Source: JAGOEX01 sp964630905 (GTDB lineage Bacteria > UBP6 > UBA1177). Taken from it: DNA of 24,016 nt. The DNA is taken from assembly GCA_964630905.1 (NCBI GenBank), contig CAZVWR010000050.1, forward strand, positions 1 to 24,016, given 5' to 3'. Shown piece after piece: positions 1-8,188 of this stretch (within the stretch, counting starts at the first letter, position 1; the number at the start of each line of letters is the position of its first letter). The translations under genes were made by a program, and so were the position numbers. Under the pieces are notes generated by a model that made no database searches, was not told the DNA's origin, and worked only from the letters and a program-made list of their open reading frames with translations.

Positions 1-31
1 TTTCTTTTTCAACTTTTCTGCGTTTTTTTAT

Positions 32-535
32 TTAACCTATGGGATGGCTGTGATTAATATTAATGTTCCCATGCATTGTGATGTCAAAATAAGGGCGCAC
101 ATTTTTATGAATATTACTCACATTATCGACCTCATTTTTGCAGAACCATTTATATTCCGCATGTTGTTCTATTGGAAGCTGGCTTATATCTAATTCAAAT
201 TTAACATAATACGCTAAAACGATATAATGGGTGTCAACATTTGAGACATCGTTACTGTTGTCGTGAGGGTACAGGTGGCTGTAAATATCTATAAGCACCG
301 CGTTGTTTATATTGAGTTTGATGCCAAGTTCTTTTTTTGTAATTCTTTGAAATGCTTCTTCTTCACTTTCATTTTTCAAGATTCTTCCGCCTGGTACGAA
401 CCATGAATCTTTTGCAGGTCTATTTTTTCTTAATCCTAACAAGATTTGATTGTGTTTGTTCTCAATGATCAAATCAATTGAAATTAAAGTGCCATATTCA
501 ATTAATTTGTTAAACTCGTTTTTTTTTAGTTCCAT
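32..535 (-). CDS. Nudix hydrolase, GDP-mannose mannosyl hydrolase type
   Basis: The 167-residue protein matches the GDP-mannose mannosyl hydrolase (Gmm/NudD) branch of Nudix enzymes, which release mannose from GDP-mannose. Visible are the N-terminal ELKKNEF and LISIDLIIEN segments, LLGLRKNRPAKDSWFVPGGR, and a Nudix box in which the usual REUxEE is replaced by RITKKELG. That departure is characteristic of Gmm enzymes. The frame is open upstream to a TTG (566-568). I prefer the ATG at 533-535 because it aligns with the start of E. coli Gmm, and a TTGAAA-16-TATACT promoter would start RNA at about 571, almost on the TTG. No sugar-nucleotide or glycosyltransferase genes are adjacent, so the substrate is inferred from family resemblance only. 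Confidence 0.85.
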   Translation of the reverse strand: MELKKNEFNKLIEYGTLISIDLIIENKHNQILLGLRKNRPAKDSWFVPGGRILKNESEEEAFQRITKKELGIKLNINNAVLIDIYSHLYPHDNSNDVSNVDTHYIVLAYYVKFELDISQLPIEQHAEYKWFCKNEVDNVSNIHKNVRPYFDITMHGNININHSHPIG

Positions 536-577
536 TGGTTCCCATAAATCCCTATTTTTCAAATCCAAATCATTAAA

Positions 578-605
578 AGTATAGCTTTATCAGCTTCTAT
601 TTCAA
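578..605 (-). promoter_or_regulatory. Candidate sigma70 promoter for the Nudix gene
   Basis: On the minus strand TTGAAA (605-600), a 16-nt spacer and TATACT (583-578). It would give a leader of about 35 nt before the ATG at 535, so the Nudix gene may be transcribed independently of the isochorismatase gene upstream. Confidence 0.45.
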
Positions 606-715
606 TTTCTTTTTTCCCTTTTTCTGGCCGTCTTTGTCACTGTGGGACGAGTTTTAAAAAAGTTCCCCTGAAGGTTTACTGCTTTGGAAGTTTGGAAGAT
701 TAGCCGATGGTATTT

Positions 716-1213
716 TTATTTAGAATCCGGCAAGTCATTTAAATTAATAATTTCGCAGCCATTTTTCTTGTAATAATTCAGCATTTCGTCAATTTTCCTC
801 TTATCATAACTTGTAATACAATCTGATAAGACCGTGACTTTGTAGTTTTCTTTACACATATTGAATACGGTTGATTTAACACAGGCAATGGCATCTGCTC
901 CCGTAATGTAAAATTCGCTTATTTCATTTTTCCTGATGAAGTCTGCGAAGTCTTCGCTGGTCAGTGCGTTTCCTTTGGATTTTTCAAAAATGTTTTTAGA
1001 AACTAATTTCATTTCCGGAACTAATTCAGACCCGCGGGTATTGGGTTTGAAAGTTCTTGTTCCGTCAGATAGGTTATAATGCCTTATATATACGACATGG
1101 ATTTCATTTTCCACTGCCCAATCTATTGCCCGATTAACATTGGCAATGATTTCTTTGTAGTTTTTGGTAATGTCATTTTGAATGTCAATCACCACTAAAG
1201 ACTTTTTCTGCAT
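716..1213 (-). CDS. Isochorismatase-family cysteine hydrolase
   Basis: This 165-residue protein has the isochorismatase/nicotinamidase fold signature: LVVIDIQND with D10, a basic segment FEKSKGNALTS (K78 or K80), and TGADAIACVKST with the nucleophile C111. These form the Asp-Lys-Cys triad of the family, which hydrolyses amides or isochorismate-type ethers in the cytoplasm. It has no extra domain. The start is well supported by AGGGAG six bases upstream of the ATG. It lies 26 bp downstream of the MFS transporter gene on the same strand, so the two are probably cotranscribed. The true substrate cannot be told; nicotinamidase, N-carbamoyl amidase or a detoxifying hydrolase are all possible. Confidence 0.85.
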   Translation of the reverse strand: MQKKSLVVIDIQNDITKNYKEIIANVNRAIDWAVENEIHVVYIRHYNLSDGTRTFKPNTRGSELVPEMKLVSKNIFEKSKGNALTSEDFADFIRKNEISEFYITGADAIACVKSTVFNMCKENYKVTVLSDCITSYDKRKIDEMLNYYKKNGCEIINLNDLPDSK

Positions 1214-1239
1214 GGGATCTCCCTCTTTTGTTATTATGG

Positions 1240-2499
1240 TTACCGCTGTTTGCTATTAAATTTGATTTCAAACAATCTTAAAAAAAGCATAAGAATCCCT
1301 GAGAAAACACCAAGACCGAAACATACTATCCACAGCGTATGAAGACCATGGGAATCCATAAAACTGCCCCACACAAAGGGACCGAAAGCTGAACCGGCTG
1401 TTGATACCAGAGAGATAATTGAATTAAATCTTCCTCTGTGAGTTATCGGAGAATTGTTTGCGACATATACTCCTGAATTTGTCACATCCAGTATTTCACC
1501 AAATGTATAAATAAATGCGGAAACAAAATAAAGCCAGAAAAGATCTATGTATCCCAGCATTCCAAACCCCACGCCGTAAAGCAGAGAGGCAACAGCTATG
1601 TTCGTCAGCGGCTTGTTTTTCATAGTTAATTTAGTGGCAGGAATTGTAAATACCACAACAACCAAACCCGTAAAGGACATTATTATGCCAAAATACATTG
1701 GGCCCGAATCCTGACCGAAGACCTCTCTAAGCTGTATCGGTATAGAAAAGCCGATAGTCGAATAAATAAGCTGGTTGATCATCCTCACCAAAATGAACAT
1801 CAGAAGTACCGGTCTCTTGAACAGCACTCTCAGCAATCCTCCTGATTCTGCCGCTTCTGCATTGTTATCGCAAGACACTTTTTCTATTTTCTCACGGGTT
1901 GGCATTGTTTCTTCAACAAATAGAACCAGAAGTATGAGGGATAGTAATATTGATATCGCATTTCCGAGGAATATCCAGCTGGTGTAATTTTTATACATAA
2001 AGCCGGCTATCATTGGACCGATGGCAAAGCCGATGTTTATTCCTAGATACAGAAGTGAAAAAGCTTTGGCTCGATTTTCTTTATTTGTAAGATCGGCGAC
2101 CATTGCAGAATTGGCAGGTTGGGCGGCTCCTGAAAAAAAACCGCATATTATCAAAAGCATAGGTACTAAAAGAGAATTACCTAAAAACGCACATGGAACA
2201 AAGCAGATTGCGGCGGTACCCTGAAAAAAAACAATCAGCTTTTTGCGTCCCCAGAGATCAGTAAGCTTACCACCTAAAAGAGCTCCCAAAGATTGAGAAA
2301 TTGCACTGAAGATAAAATAAGTTCCAGCTTCAGTTGCACTCAGACCCATTCTGTCGGTGAGGAACAATGTCAAAAATGGATAAACAAAGTTACCCATGAC
2401 ATTCACCATTCGGACAACGAATAAAATGTAAATAGAACGGGGCAGTCCTGAATATAAATTTATCTGCCTGACCGGATATTGCAGTATGTTAAAGCTCAT
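1240..2499 (-). CDS. MFS transporter, drug-efflux (DHA1) type
   Basis: The 419-residue protein has about 12 hydrophobic segments and the major facilitator motif A between helices 2 and 3, GGKLTDLWGRKK (about residues 76-87). A charged loop near residues 195-220 separates the two six-helix halves. The family moves small molecules across the inner membrane by proton antiport, and the sequence style is that of multidrug/sugar efflux carriers. The ATG is preceded by GGGA at five bases. A good promoter lies about 120 bp upstream, leaving a long leader that contains a hairpin. The isochorismatase gene follows after 26 bp, suggesting an export-plus-degradation unit, which is inference only. Confidence 0.9.
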   Translation of the reverse strand: MSFNILQYPVRQINLYSGLPRSIYILFVVRMVNVMGNFVYPFLTLFLTDRMGLSATEAGTYFIFSAISQSLGALLGGKLTDLWGRKKLIVFFQGTAAICFVPCAFLGNSLLVPMLLIICGFFSGAAQPANSAMVADLTNKENRAKAFSLLYLGINIGFAIGPMIAGFMYKNYTSWIFLGNAISILLSLILLVLFVEETMPTREKIEKVSCDNNAEAAESGGLLRVLFKRPVLLMFILVRMINQLIYSTIGFSIPIQLREVFGQDSGPMYFGIIMSFTGLVVVVFTIPATKLTMKNKPLTNIAVASLLYGVGFGMLGYIDLFWLYFVSAFIYTFGEILDVTNSGVYVANNSPITHRGRFNSIISLVSTAGSAFGPFVWGSFMDSHGLHTLWIVCFGLGVFSGILMLFLRLFEIKFNSKQR

Positions 2500-2559
2500 A
2501 TTAATCCCGGTTTCAAATCTTTGGTCGTCATAACGATAGCAATGGTCATTCCGGATATT

Positions 2560-2595
2560 GAGATGTTAAAAGAACTCTTTTTCAAAAAACATCTC
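2560..2595 (-). promoter_or_regulatory. Inverted repeat / hairpin in the MFS gene leader
   Basis: A perfect 8-bp inverted repeat, GAGATGTT (2560-2567) and AACATCTC (2588-2595), encloses an inner 5-bp stem AAAAG/CTTTT with a 4-nt loop. It sits inside the transcribed leader of the MFS gene, about 60 bp upstream of the start codon. It could be an operator or a leader RNA structure. No U-run follows, so it is not an ordinary terminator. Confidence 0.4.
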
Positions 2596-2620
2596 CATTC
2601 TAATGATAAAAGATGAGGCA

Positions 2621-2648
2621 AATATAAGAATTTACATTTTTGTGTCAA
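2621..2648 (-). promoter_or_regulatory. Sigma70-like promoter for MFS-isochorismatase genes
   Basis: On the minus strand TTGACA (2648-2643), a 16-nt spacer, then TATATT (2626-2621). The -35 is perfect and the -10 is five of six. RNA would begin near 2614, giving a leader of about 115 nt before the MFS start. Confidence 0.6.
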
Positions 2649-2791
2649 TTTTTACTGTTTGCAGTTCCAGTTTTATGCCGATGCCTTTCTTGAATCTGTT
2701 TAAGGTCTCCCCCTTTAATTCCCGAAAACTTTAATTCCTCATTAAATTCATTAAAATATTACCGTTGTGTTTAATTTTGTTGGTGAGATAA

Positions 2792-3292
2792 ATGAATAAA
2801 GCACTAATTTCATTGATGTTTGTTTTGTTGTTTGTGATGGGTTCGTGCGGTGGGGATGATACAGGAGGTAAATTTAAACCTTCTGATTGTACTGGTGAAT
2901 TTCCTAATTATCATAAAGGTCTTTGCTGGTCAGAGGCTTCAAGCAGTTCTATGGATTGGGATAATGCAATAACTTATTGTGAAAACCTCGGTGGCAGACT
3001 TCCTGCAATTTCGGAACTCAGAACACTTATTCAGAACTGTCCGACTACTGAAACAGGTGGTGAATGTGGAGTCACTGACAGTTGTTTGTCTTCCGATTGT
3101 TGGAGTTATTCATGTCGTGGGTGTAAAAATGACACATCTGGCGAATATTCGGTTTTTAGAGATACTGATTTGTTTTGGTCGTCGTCGGAGCTATCAGATC
3201 GCAAATACATCGCATGTTATGTGAGTTTCAAAGCTGGGCATGTGGGCTACGTCTCCAATAGCATCAAATACGGTGTCCGTTGCGTAAAATAA
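2792..3292 (+). CDS. DUF1566-type cysteine-rich lipoprotein
   Basis: The 166-residue protein starts with a lipoprotein signal peptide ending in VMGSC (C19), so it is probably a lipid-anchored envelope protein. The mature part carries the DUF1566 (Lcl C-terminal) pattern: GLCWSEA, W-x2-AITYCENLGGRLP, SELRTLI and LFWSSSE, ending GVRCVK. It is rich in cysteine (about a dozen). The ATG has GGTGAG just upstream. It stands alone on the plus strand and converges with the HD gene 26 bp away. A relative sits in the RHS island at 13284-13841, with the same C-x-V-x-D-x-C segment. Function is unknown. Confidence 0.85.
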   Translation: MNKALISLMFVLLFVMGSCGGDDTGGKFKPSDCTGEFPNYHKGLCWSEASSSSMDWDNAITYCENLGGRLPAISELRTLIQNCPTTETGGECGVTDSCLSSDCWSYSCRGCKNDTSGEYSVFRDTDLFWSSSELSDRKYIACYVSFKAGHVGYVSNSIKYGVRCVK

Positions 3293-3318
3293 TTTGTCAC
3301 TTCGCAAATCAAAAAGAA

Positions 3319-4125
3319 TCAGTGCAGATACCTTTTCGTCTCTTTTCCGGTGACTCCGGCGGAGAGTTCGATGAATGGTTTGAGCGTGCTTGCGTTGATT
3401 TTTCTGAAAAGGACTTCCTCGATCTGGAAAAAACCGACAGATGCACTCATTTCAACATTTATCGCAAGAGGCTTGTTTTCCCCTTTTGTGATGGTCACTT
3501 TTTCGATTGCGGCTGAAGAATACTGGTGAATGTCGCCCGGTTTCGGCTCATCGTTTATCATTATTGGAATACGGCTCCGTCCTTTTTCCATGTCGCATCC
3601 GTCAGCGATAAGAACTACCCCCGCTTCATAGGAATGAACCTTGAGAGTTCCCATGTGTCCGCTGATGCACTCGAATGCGAGTGCCCGCACAATAACCTGT
3701 TTTTCAAAATCATCAGGATAAACTTTTTCAAGTATCCTTCTTAATATCGGGTCAGCAAGGATCAGAGCGTTCTTTTCATGGTTCTCTCTTCCGATCGACA
3801 TGCCGATATCGTGGATTAAAGAAGCCGAAAGAACAGCGTTAAGAGACTCTTCATAAGTACCGGCTCCTTCTTTTTCAAGAGAGAACTTAAATCCCTGTTC
3901 ATGCAGGATCGACATTATTTTTATAGAATTATATGCAACTCTTTTCATGTGAACCGGGCCGTGATCGTTGTAATTAAGACGGGTGATCGAAACGGTGTTG
4001 GCATAGTTCTGAAGGTGGATGATCTCAGGATCGCTGAATATCTCTTTTGCCAGAATAAGCGGTTTCCCTTTAAGTTTTTCAAGAATTCTTTTTTCTGTTC
4101 CAGCTTCTTTCGGTGATTTTGTCAT
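3319..4125 (-). CDS. HD-domain metal-dependent phosphohydrolase
   Basis: The 268-residue cytoplasmic protein has an HD superfamily metal site: H55 and H59 in YNDHGPVHMKRV, the doublet H105-D106 in SLIHDIGMS, H116, and later D175/D178 in LIADGCDMEKGRSR. Proteins of this family hydrolyse phosphate mono- or diesters, often of nucleotides. The C-terminal 90 residues (from about 180) are not recognised and may bind a ligand. The start has GAGGT six bases upstream. The gene is divergent from the acidic lipoprotein gene and is probably monocistronic. Substrate unknown. Confidence 0.85.
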   Translation of the reverse strand: MTKSPKEAGTEKRILEKLKGKPLILAKEIFSDPEIIHLQNYANTVSITRLNYNDHGPVHMKRVAYNSIKIMSILHEQGFKFSLEKEGAGTYEESLNAVLSASLIHDIGMSIGRENHEKNALILADPILRRILEKVYPDDFEKQVIVRALAFECISGHMGTLKVHSYEAGVVLIADGCDMEKGRSRIPIMINDEPKPGDIHQYSSAAIEKVTITKGENKPLAINVEMSASVGFFQIEEVLFRKINASTLKPFIELSAGVTGKETKRYLH

Positions 4126-4155
4126 TTATTTACCTCACAAAAAATCATGAAACAG

Positions 4156-4182
4156 GTTATATCGTAAACATTTCCGTGTCAA
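4156..4182 (-). promoter_or_regulatory. Candidate promoter for the HD gene
   Basis: Minus-strand TTGACA (4182-4177) and TATAAC (4161-4156) with a 15-nt spacer, shorter than ideal. It lies about 30 bp upstream of the HD start codon. Confidence 0.35.
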
Positions 4183-4210
4183 TTGGATATTTTCTGAAAG
4201 AGAGTAAATT

Positions 4211-4239
4211 TTGCAATTATTAAACATTTAATTTAATAT
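4211..4239 (+). promoter_or_regulatory. Candidate promoter for the acidic lipoprotein gene
   Basis: TTGCAA (4211-4216), a 17-nt spacer and TAATAT (4234-4239), 31 bp upstream of the start codon. The very AT-rich setting weakens the call. Confidence 0.4.
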
Positions 4240-4270
4240 AAAAAACTTGATGTTTTATTCGGAGGTTGAA

Positions 4271-5200
4271 ATGAAAACAGCTGTGTTTCTGATATCTGCT
4301 TTAATTTTGTTCAGTTGCAGCAAGGAAAACAGCAACAAACTCATAGATAATGATTTCAGCATTGATCAGGATCAGGAAATTGTTAAGGATTCAGATATTC
4401 TAAATGATGAAACTGAATCTGACGATGACTTGTCCGACGAAGCCTTGGCGGAGTCGGATGACGAAACAGAACCTGATGATGACTTGTCCGACGAAGCCTT
4501 GGCGGAGTCGGAAGTGTTTGACACGGAGTCGGATGATGAAACTTTTGAAGTTGATGATGAAATAAGTGATGATGATGAAGATGCAGCAGAAGTTCCGCTT
4601 GATGGTTTCGGATTGATTTCAGGCTCTTGCGGTGTTCTTGACGATGAACTTGTGTCGGGCGAGTCATTCTTCTTTCTAAACAGTATAGACTTTCTGAACG
4701 ATCCTTATGATGAGGTCGATTACGCATTTCTGACCGAAGGGGGACAGAAGATCCTTGATGATGTAAGTGCGGGGAACTCTGTTTATTCCAAAGTGTTTGC
4801 ATATGAAGTGCTTGCCCGCTGTGAATTTGCAGGACTTCTGAAAACTGAAAACGAAATAGGGTATGATCCTGATACAGAAAGAACCGATATTATTGTAAAC
4901 ATTGACGGCTTAAAGATCGGAGTGAGCGTGACAAAAGCGGTGAAATTTCCGTTTGACTTGGAATACACGGTCGCAGATGCACAAACTCTGCTTAGCAATA
5001 AACTTAATGATATTGTTCAAAGCAGTCAAAATGTTCTCCCTGAAGATAAATGGGAAAAGCAGATACTTCATATTATTGCATATTCAGATTCTCATGCATT
5101 TTCCATTGAGACCGCATACAATTCGCTTGATGCATCAACAAAGACAGATACGATAGTTTTTGTAACTGTTTCAGACGGGGATGATTCCTTTCTTTATTAA
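4271..5200 (+). CDS. Lipoprotein with Asp/Glu-rich repeat linker and an unnamed C-terminal domain
   Basis: The 309-residue protein begins with a lipoprotein signal peptide ending LFSC (C16). I chose the ATG at 4271 because GGAGG precedes it at the right distance; an upstream in-frame ATG at 4247 lacks one and would spoil the signal peptide. Residues about 25-110 are an extremely acidic, low-complexity linker containing two copies of an 18-residue unit. Residues about 115-309 form a folded-looking domain with FAYEVLARCEFAGLL, TDIIVNIDGLKIGVSVTKA and a KQILHIIAYSDSHAF segment, ending DGDDSFLY. I cannot name this domain. The acidic stretch presumably spaces the domain away from the membrane. The next gene has its own promoter. 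Confidence 0.8.
   Translation: MKTAVFLISALILFSCSKENSNKLIDNDFSIDQDQEIVKDSDILNDETESDDDLSDEALAESDDETEPDDDLSDEALAESEVFDTESDDETFEVDDEISDDDEDAAEVPLDGFGLISGSCGVLDDELVSGESFFFLNSIDFLNDPYDEVDYAFLTEGGQKILDDVSAGNSVYSKVFAYEVLARCEFAGLLKTENEIGYDPDTERTDIIVNIDGLKIGVSVTKAVKFPFDLEYTVADAQTLLSNKLNDIVQSSQNVLPEDKWEKQILHIIAYSDSHAFSIETAYNSLDASTKTDTIVFVTVSDGDDSFLY
4424..4512 (+). repeat. 54-bp tandem duplication inside the lipoprotein linker
   Basis: A 35-nt stretch at 4424-4458 recurs exactly at 4478-4512, an offset of 54 bp or 18 codons. It encodes two DDDLSDEALAESDDE-like units. The nucleotide identity indicates a recent in-frame duplication; a partial third unit (GAGTCGGATGATGAAAC) follows. Confidence 0.9.
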
Positions 5201-5209
5201 ATTTTGCTT

Positions 5210-5237
5210 TTGACATAATTTCAATAATGATTAAAAT
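5210..5237 (+). promoter_or_regulatory. Sigma70-like promoter for M23 peptidase - RNase J
   Basis: TTGACA (5210-5215), a 16-nt spacer, TAAAAT (5232-5237). The RNA would start near 5244, which favours the ATG at 5271 over the in-frame TTG at 5247. Confidence 0.55.
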
Positions 5238-5270
5238 ATCCCTGTTTTGTTGTTCAATAGCAGTTTTTCA

Positions 5271-6521
5271 ATGAATGTAAAATGGTTTCTGGCACTTGCA
5301 ATAACCGTTGCGGCTGTTTCAGCGGCAATTGTCTATAATGTTTACTTCAGAAAAGATGTAAACCTTCATGTGTCATGGAGTAGTGAAAGTCATAAAAGAA
5401 CAATAGAAACTGCCTATGTTCAGGTGCCGGACGGTAAATATGATGAACTGTTTGAAGAGATGATCGGAGATGAAAACTGGAAAACCGCAAAACAGCTTTA
5501 CAGAAATAATGCCGGTCTGAACCGTTTCATGGCAGGAGATATTTTTTCCATAAGCACAATGGGCGAAAAAGTTCTTTCATTCAATCTTCATCATTACAAG
5601 AACAGGGTCATCGGCGAAAAAATATCGTTTATAAGGAAAGGTCGTAATTTCGAAAAAGAGACTTCTGAAATATCTCTTGAAGTAAAGATAGTTGTAAGAT
5701 ATTTTAAAATAAAGGATTCTCTTGCAAAAGACGATCTTCAGTTCTATGAAATGGCAAAGGAAAGACTTGTATGGGACTGGGGCATTCTCGACAAGCTGCT
5801 GCCGGGAGATACAGTGTCTTTCATGGTAAAGGGGATCTTCGACCACGATATCCTTGTTCATGCTTTCGGAATATTGGGACTTTCAGTCAGAAGCTCAACG
5901 GTCGGTGATTTCACACTTACTGCTTTCAGAGATGAAACTTACGGTGATTTCTTTGTTTCGGGTCACGGAATGATGCTCTCTCCTCCCGGACAGTTCCGTG
6001 CCCCTATCGACAGCGGCAGAGTTTCGAGTTTTTTCGGATACCGGGTTGATCCGTTTCATAAAAGGAAAAGATTCCATAACGGCTTGGATATAATCGCAAA
6101 AATTGACACGCCGGTCAGAGCTGCTGATGCAGGAACAGTTTCATTCGTCGGGAAAAAGGGCGGTTTCGGCAACACTATCGTCCTTGATCACGGTAGCGGG
6201 CTGAAAACAGTTTACGGTCACTTGAACCGCTTTCTTGTTGTAAGCGGACACACAGTGCAGAAAGGTGAGGTGATAGCTGGAGCGGGAAATTCCGGCAGAT
6301 CGACAGCCCCGCATCTTCATTTCACAGTCCTTCTTGATGGAAAGAACATTGATCCGATGCAGTTCACTTACGAAAGAGTCTGGTCTGCCCCTTTTGATAT
6401 TGCGGGCAGTTTCAGAAATGTTTCGATATCAAGAACTGCTCAGCTTGAAGAGGTTATGGACAAAGGCAGGACGGTCTTTGTTCATGAGAAATATGCAGAT
6501 ATTATGTCAACAATGAACTGA
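5271..6521 (+). CDS. Membrane-anchored M23 (LytM-type) metallopeptidase
   Basis: The 416-residue protein has one N-terminal hydrophobic segment (about residues 5-24) that would anchor it in the inner membrane facing the periplasm. An uncharacterised region (about 30-240) follows. The C-terminal M23 domain (about 242-370) has the zinc-site residues intact: H269 and D273 in FHNGLD, H317 in YGHLN, and H348/H350 in PHLHF. Such enzymes cut peptidoglycan cross-links or stem peptides during growth and division. The start has no clear ribosome-binding site; it was chosen from the promoter position and the signal anchor. RNase J follows after 25 bp, so the two are probably cotranscribed. Confidence 0.9.
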   Translation: MNVKWFLALAITVAAVSAAIVYNVYFRKDVNLHVSWSSESHKRTIETAYVQVPDGKYDELFEEMIGDENWKTAKQLYRNNAGLNRFMAGDIFSISTMGEKVLSFNLHHYKNRVIGEKISFIRKGRNFEKETSEISLEVKIVVRYFKIKDSLAKDDLQFYEMAKERLVWDWGILDKLLPGDTVSFMVKGIFDHDILVHAFGILGLSVRSSTVGDFTLTAFRDETYGDFFVSGHGMMLSPPGQFRAPIDSGRVSSFFGYRVDPFHKRKRFHNGLDIIAKIDTPVRAADAGTVSFVGKKGGFGNTIVLDHGSGLKTVYGHLNRFLVVSGHTVQKGEVIAGAGNSGRSTAPHLHFTVLLDGKNIDPMQFTYERVWSAPFDIAGSFRNVSISRTAQLEEVMDKGRTVFVHEKYADIMSTMN

Positions 6522-6546
6522 ACAATTAAATATTCCGGAGAATAAA

Positions 6547-8184
6547 ATGACATCAAATGTGGAATTTCTGGCTCTCGGCGGACTGAAAGAAGTGGGGAAG
6601 AACTGTCTTCTCATCAAGTATGAAGATCAGGCAATAATGGTGGATTGCGGAATGGGTTTCCCCGGCAACGATGATTTTCTGGAAGATGATTTTTTCATTC
6701 CTGATTTTGATATCATAGATGAACTTGATATTGAACTTCTGGGATGTGTTATAACTCATGGACACGAAGATCATATCGGAGGAGTCCCGTATCTCCTTCA
6801 GAAATTCAATGTTCCGGTATATATGACAAAATTTCCGAAAATGATACTGGAAGAAAGAATAGGCAGATATGCCAGATATAAGAACAGGATCGAAAGTTTC
6901 AGTTCAAAAAAGACACCCGAGATAAATCTTGGTCCGTTCAGAGTTGAAATGTTTGATGTTCCTCATTCAATCCCCGAAGCGAAAGGACTCATAATAGATG
7001 TAGGCGGAATTACAATCGTCCATACAGGTGATTTTAAATATGACGGAAAAAAAGGATCACCTTTTAAAGGCAGAGTTCCTAAAAAAGTTGATGTTCTCCT
7101 TTCTGACAGCACAAACATCGAAAATACAGGACATTCCGAAAGTGAAAGTTCAATAATTCCGAATATCACTCAGATAATTGAAAATGCACCGGGCAGAGTC
7201 ATTGCGACCGGATTTTCCTCAAATACGACAAGAATAAAGAACATAATCGAGATATCACTTTCAAAAGGCCGCACCGTCGGATTGCTTGGCAGAAGTGTCT
7301 GTTCATACACAAGGATCGCTTCGGAGCTGGGTCATCTGAAACTTCCGGCATCACTTCTGACAGAACAGTCAAAGATCAACAGAGTGCCGGAGAACAAGCT
7401 GACACTCATCGTTACAGGATCGCAGGCGGAACCGAGAAGTGTTATGAAAAGAATGAGTCTTGATATGATGAAGTCTGTTTCGGTGAAATTCGGTGATACA
7501 ATATTCTTCACATCAAAGAACATTCCCGGAAATGAGCTTTCGATAGGGAGAATGATAGACAATCTCGTGGAAAAGGGTGCCGATGTATATTATGAGAATA
7601 CTGATGACATTCATGTTTCAGGACACGCTAAACAGTTTGATATTGTTCAGTGTTTTAAAGATGTAAACCCGGATCTCATTATTCCTGTTCACGGTCATCG
7701 CAGATTTCTTGAACTGAGTGCAAAGCTTGCTGAACGGAACGGGTTCAATGCGCAGGTGATAACTGACGGAGAGATGCTTTCCCTTCGCAAGAACAAACGG
7801 CCTGTTATCTCACACAAATATGATCTTACCGTCAAAGTTGTCTCAAACGGTGATCCGGATCTCATTGACATCGAGAACATCCGTGAAAGAAAAAGGATCG
7901 CAAAGGCCGGCATCATGACTGTAATGATGACCGTCGATTTTTTAGCTAACACACTTCTTTCAAAACCGAGAATTGTTTCTGCAGGAATTGCATCCGTCTC
8001 AAAAATGAAAAAGATCGAGAGAGAACTGAAAGACCTCATTGAAAACTATTTCAAGGATGAGCTTCCCGAAGAACCTTTCTGGAAGGATGTCGAAGAAGAG
8101 ATAAGGATCAGGGTCAGAAGATATCTACTTGCACTGACAAAGAAAAAACCGATTGTAAACGCAATAATAGTCAATCTGGACTGA
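6547..8184 (+). CDS. rnj: Ribonuclease J
   Basis: This 545-residue protein is a beta-lactamase-fold, beta-CASP ribonuclease with 5'-3' exo- and endonuclease activity in mRNA decay and rRNA maturation. Its start EFLALGGLKEVGKNCLL is typical of RNase J. The metal ligands H71-x-H73-x-D75-H76 are present, with H140 (DVPHSIPEA), D162 (HTGDFKYD) and the beta-CASP/His motifs HVSGHAKQFD and IPVHGHRRFLE. Length is normal for the family (about 550). GGAG precedes the ATG. It converges with the SpmAB-like gene, with only 4 bp between the stop codons. Confidence 0.95.
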   Translation: MTSNVEFLALGGLKEVGKNCLLIKYEDQAIMVDCGMGFPGNDDFLEDDFFIPDFDIIDELDIELLGCVITHGHEDHIGGVPYLLQKFNVPVYMTKFPKMILEERIGRYARYKNRIESFSSKKTPEINLGPFRVEMFDVPHSIPEAKGLIIDVGGITIVHTGDFKYDGKKGSPFKGRVPKKVDVLLSDSTNIENTGHSESESSIIPNITQIIENAPGRVIATGFSSNTTRIKNIIEISLSKGRTVGLLGRSVCSYTRIASELGHLKLPASLLTEQSKINRVPENKLTLIVTGSQAEPRSVMKRMSLDMMKSVSVKFGDTIFFTSKNIPGNELSIGRMIDNLVEKGADVYYENTDDIHVSGHAKQFDIVQCFKDVNPDLIIPVHGHRRFLELSAKLAERNGFNAQVITDGEMLSLRKNKRPVISHKYDLTVKVVSNGDPDLIDIENIRERKRIAKAGIMTVMMTVDFLANTLLSKPRIVSAGIASVSKMKKIERELKDLIENYFKDELPEEPFWKDVEEEIRIRVRRYLLALTKKKPIVNAIIVNLD

Positions 8185-8188
8185 GCGG

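Noticed and set aside
3293..3318. Hairpin between the convergent lipoprotein and HD genes
   Set aside because: Only a 5-bp ATTTG/CAAAT stem with no T-run; too weak for a terminator.
4424..4512. Short repeat considered as a CRISPR array
   Set aside because: Only two units, in frame within a coding sequence and without spacers; it is a protein-linker duplication.
4383..4802. 139-residue minus-strand reading frame rich in His and Pro opposite the acidic lipoprotein
   Set aside because: It is the reverse reading of the GAT/GAA-rich linker; there is no ribosome site and composition is an artefact.
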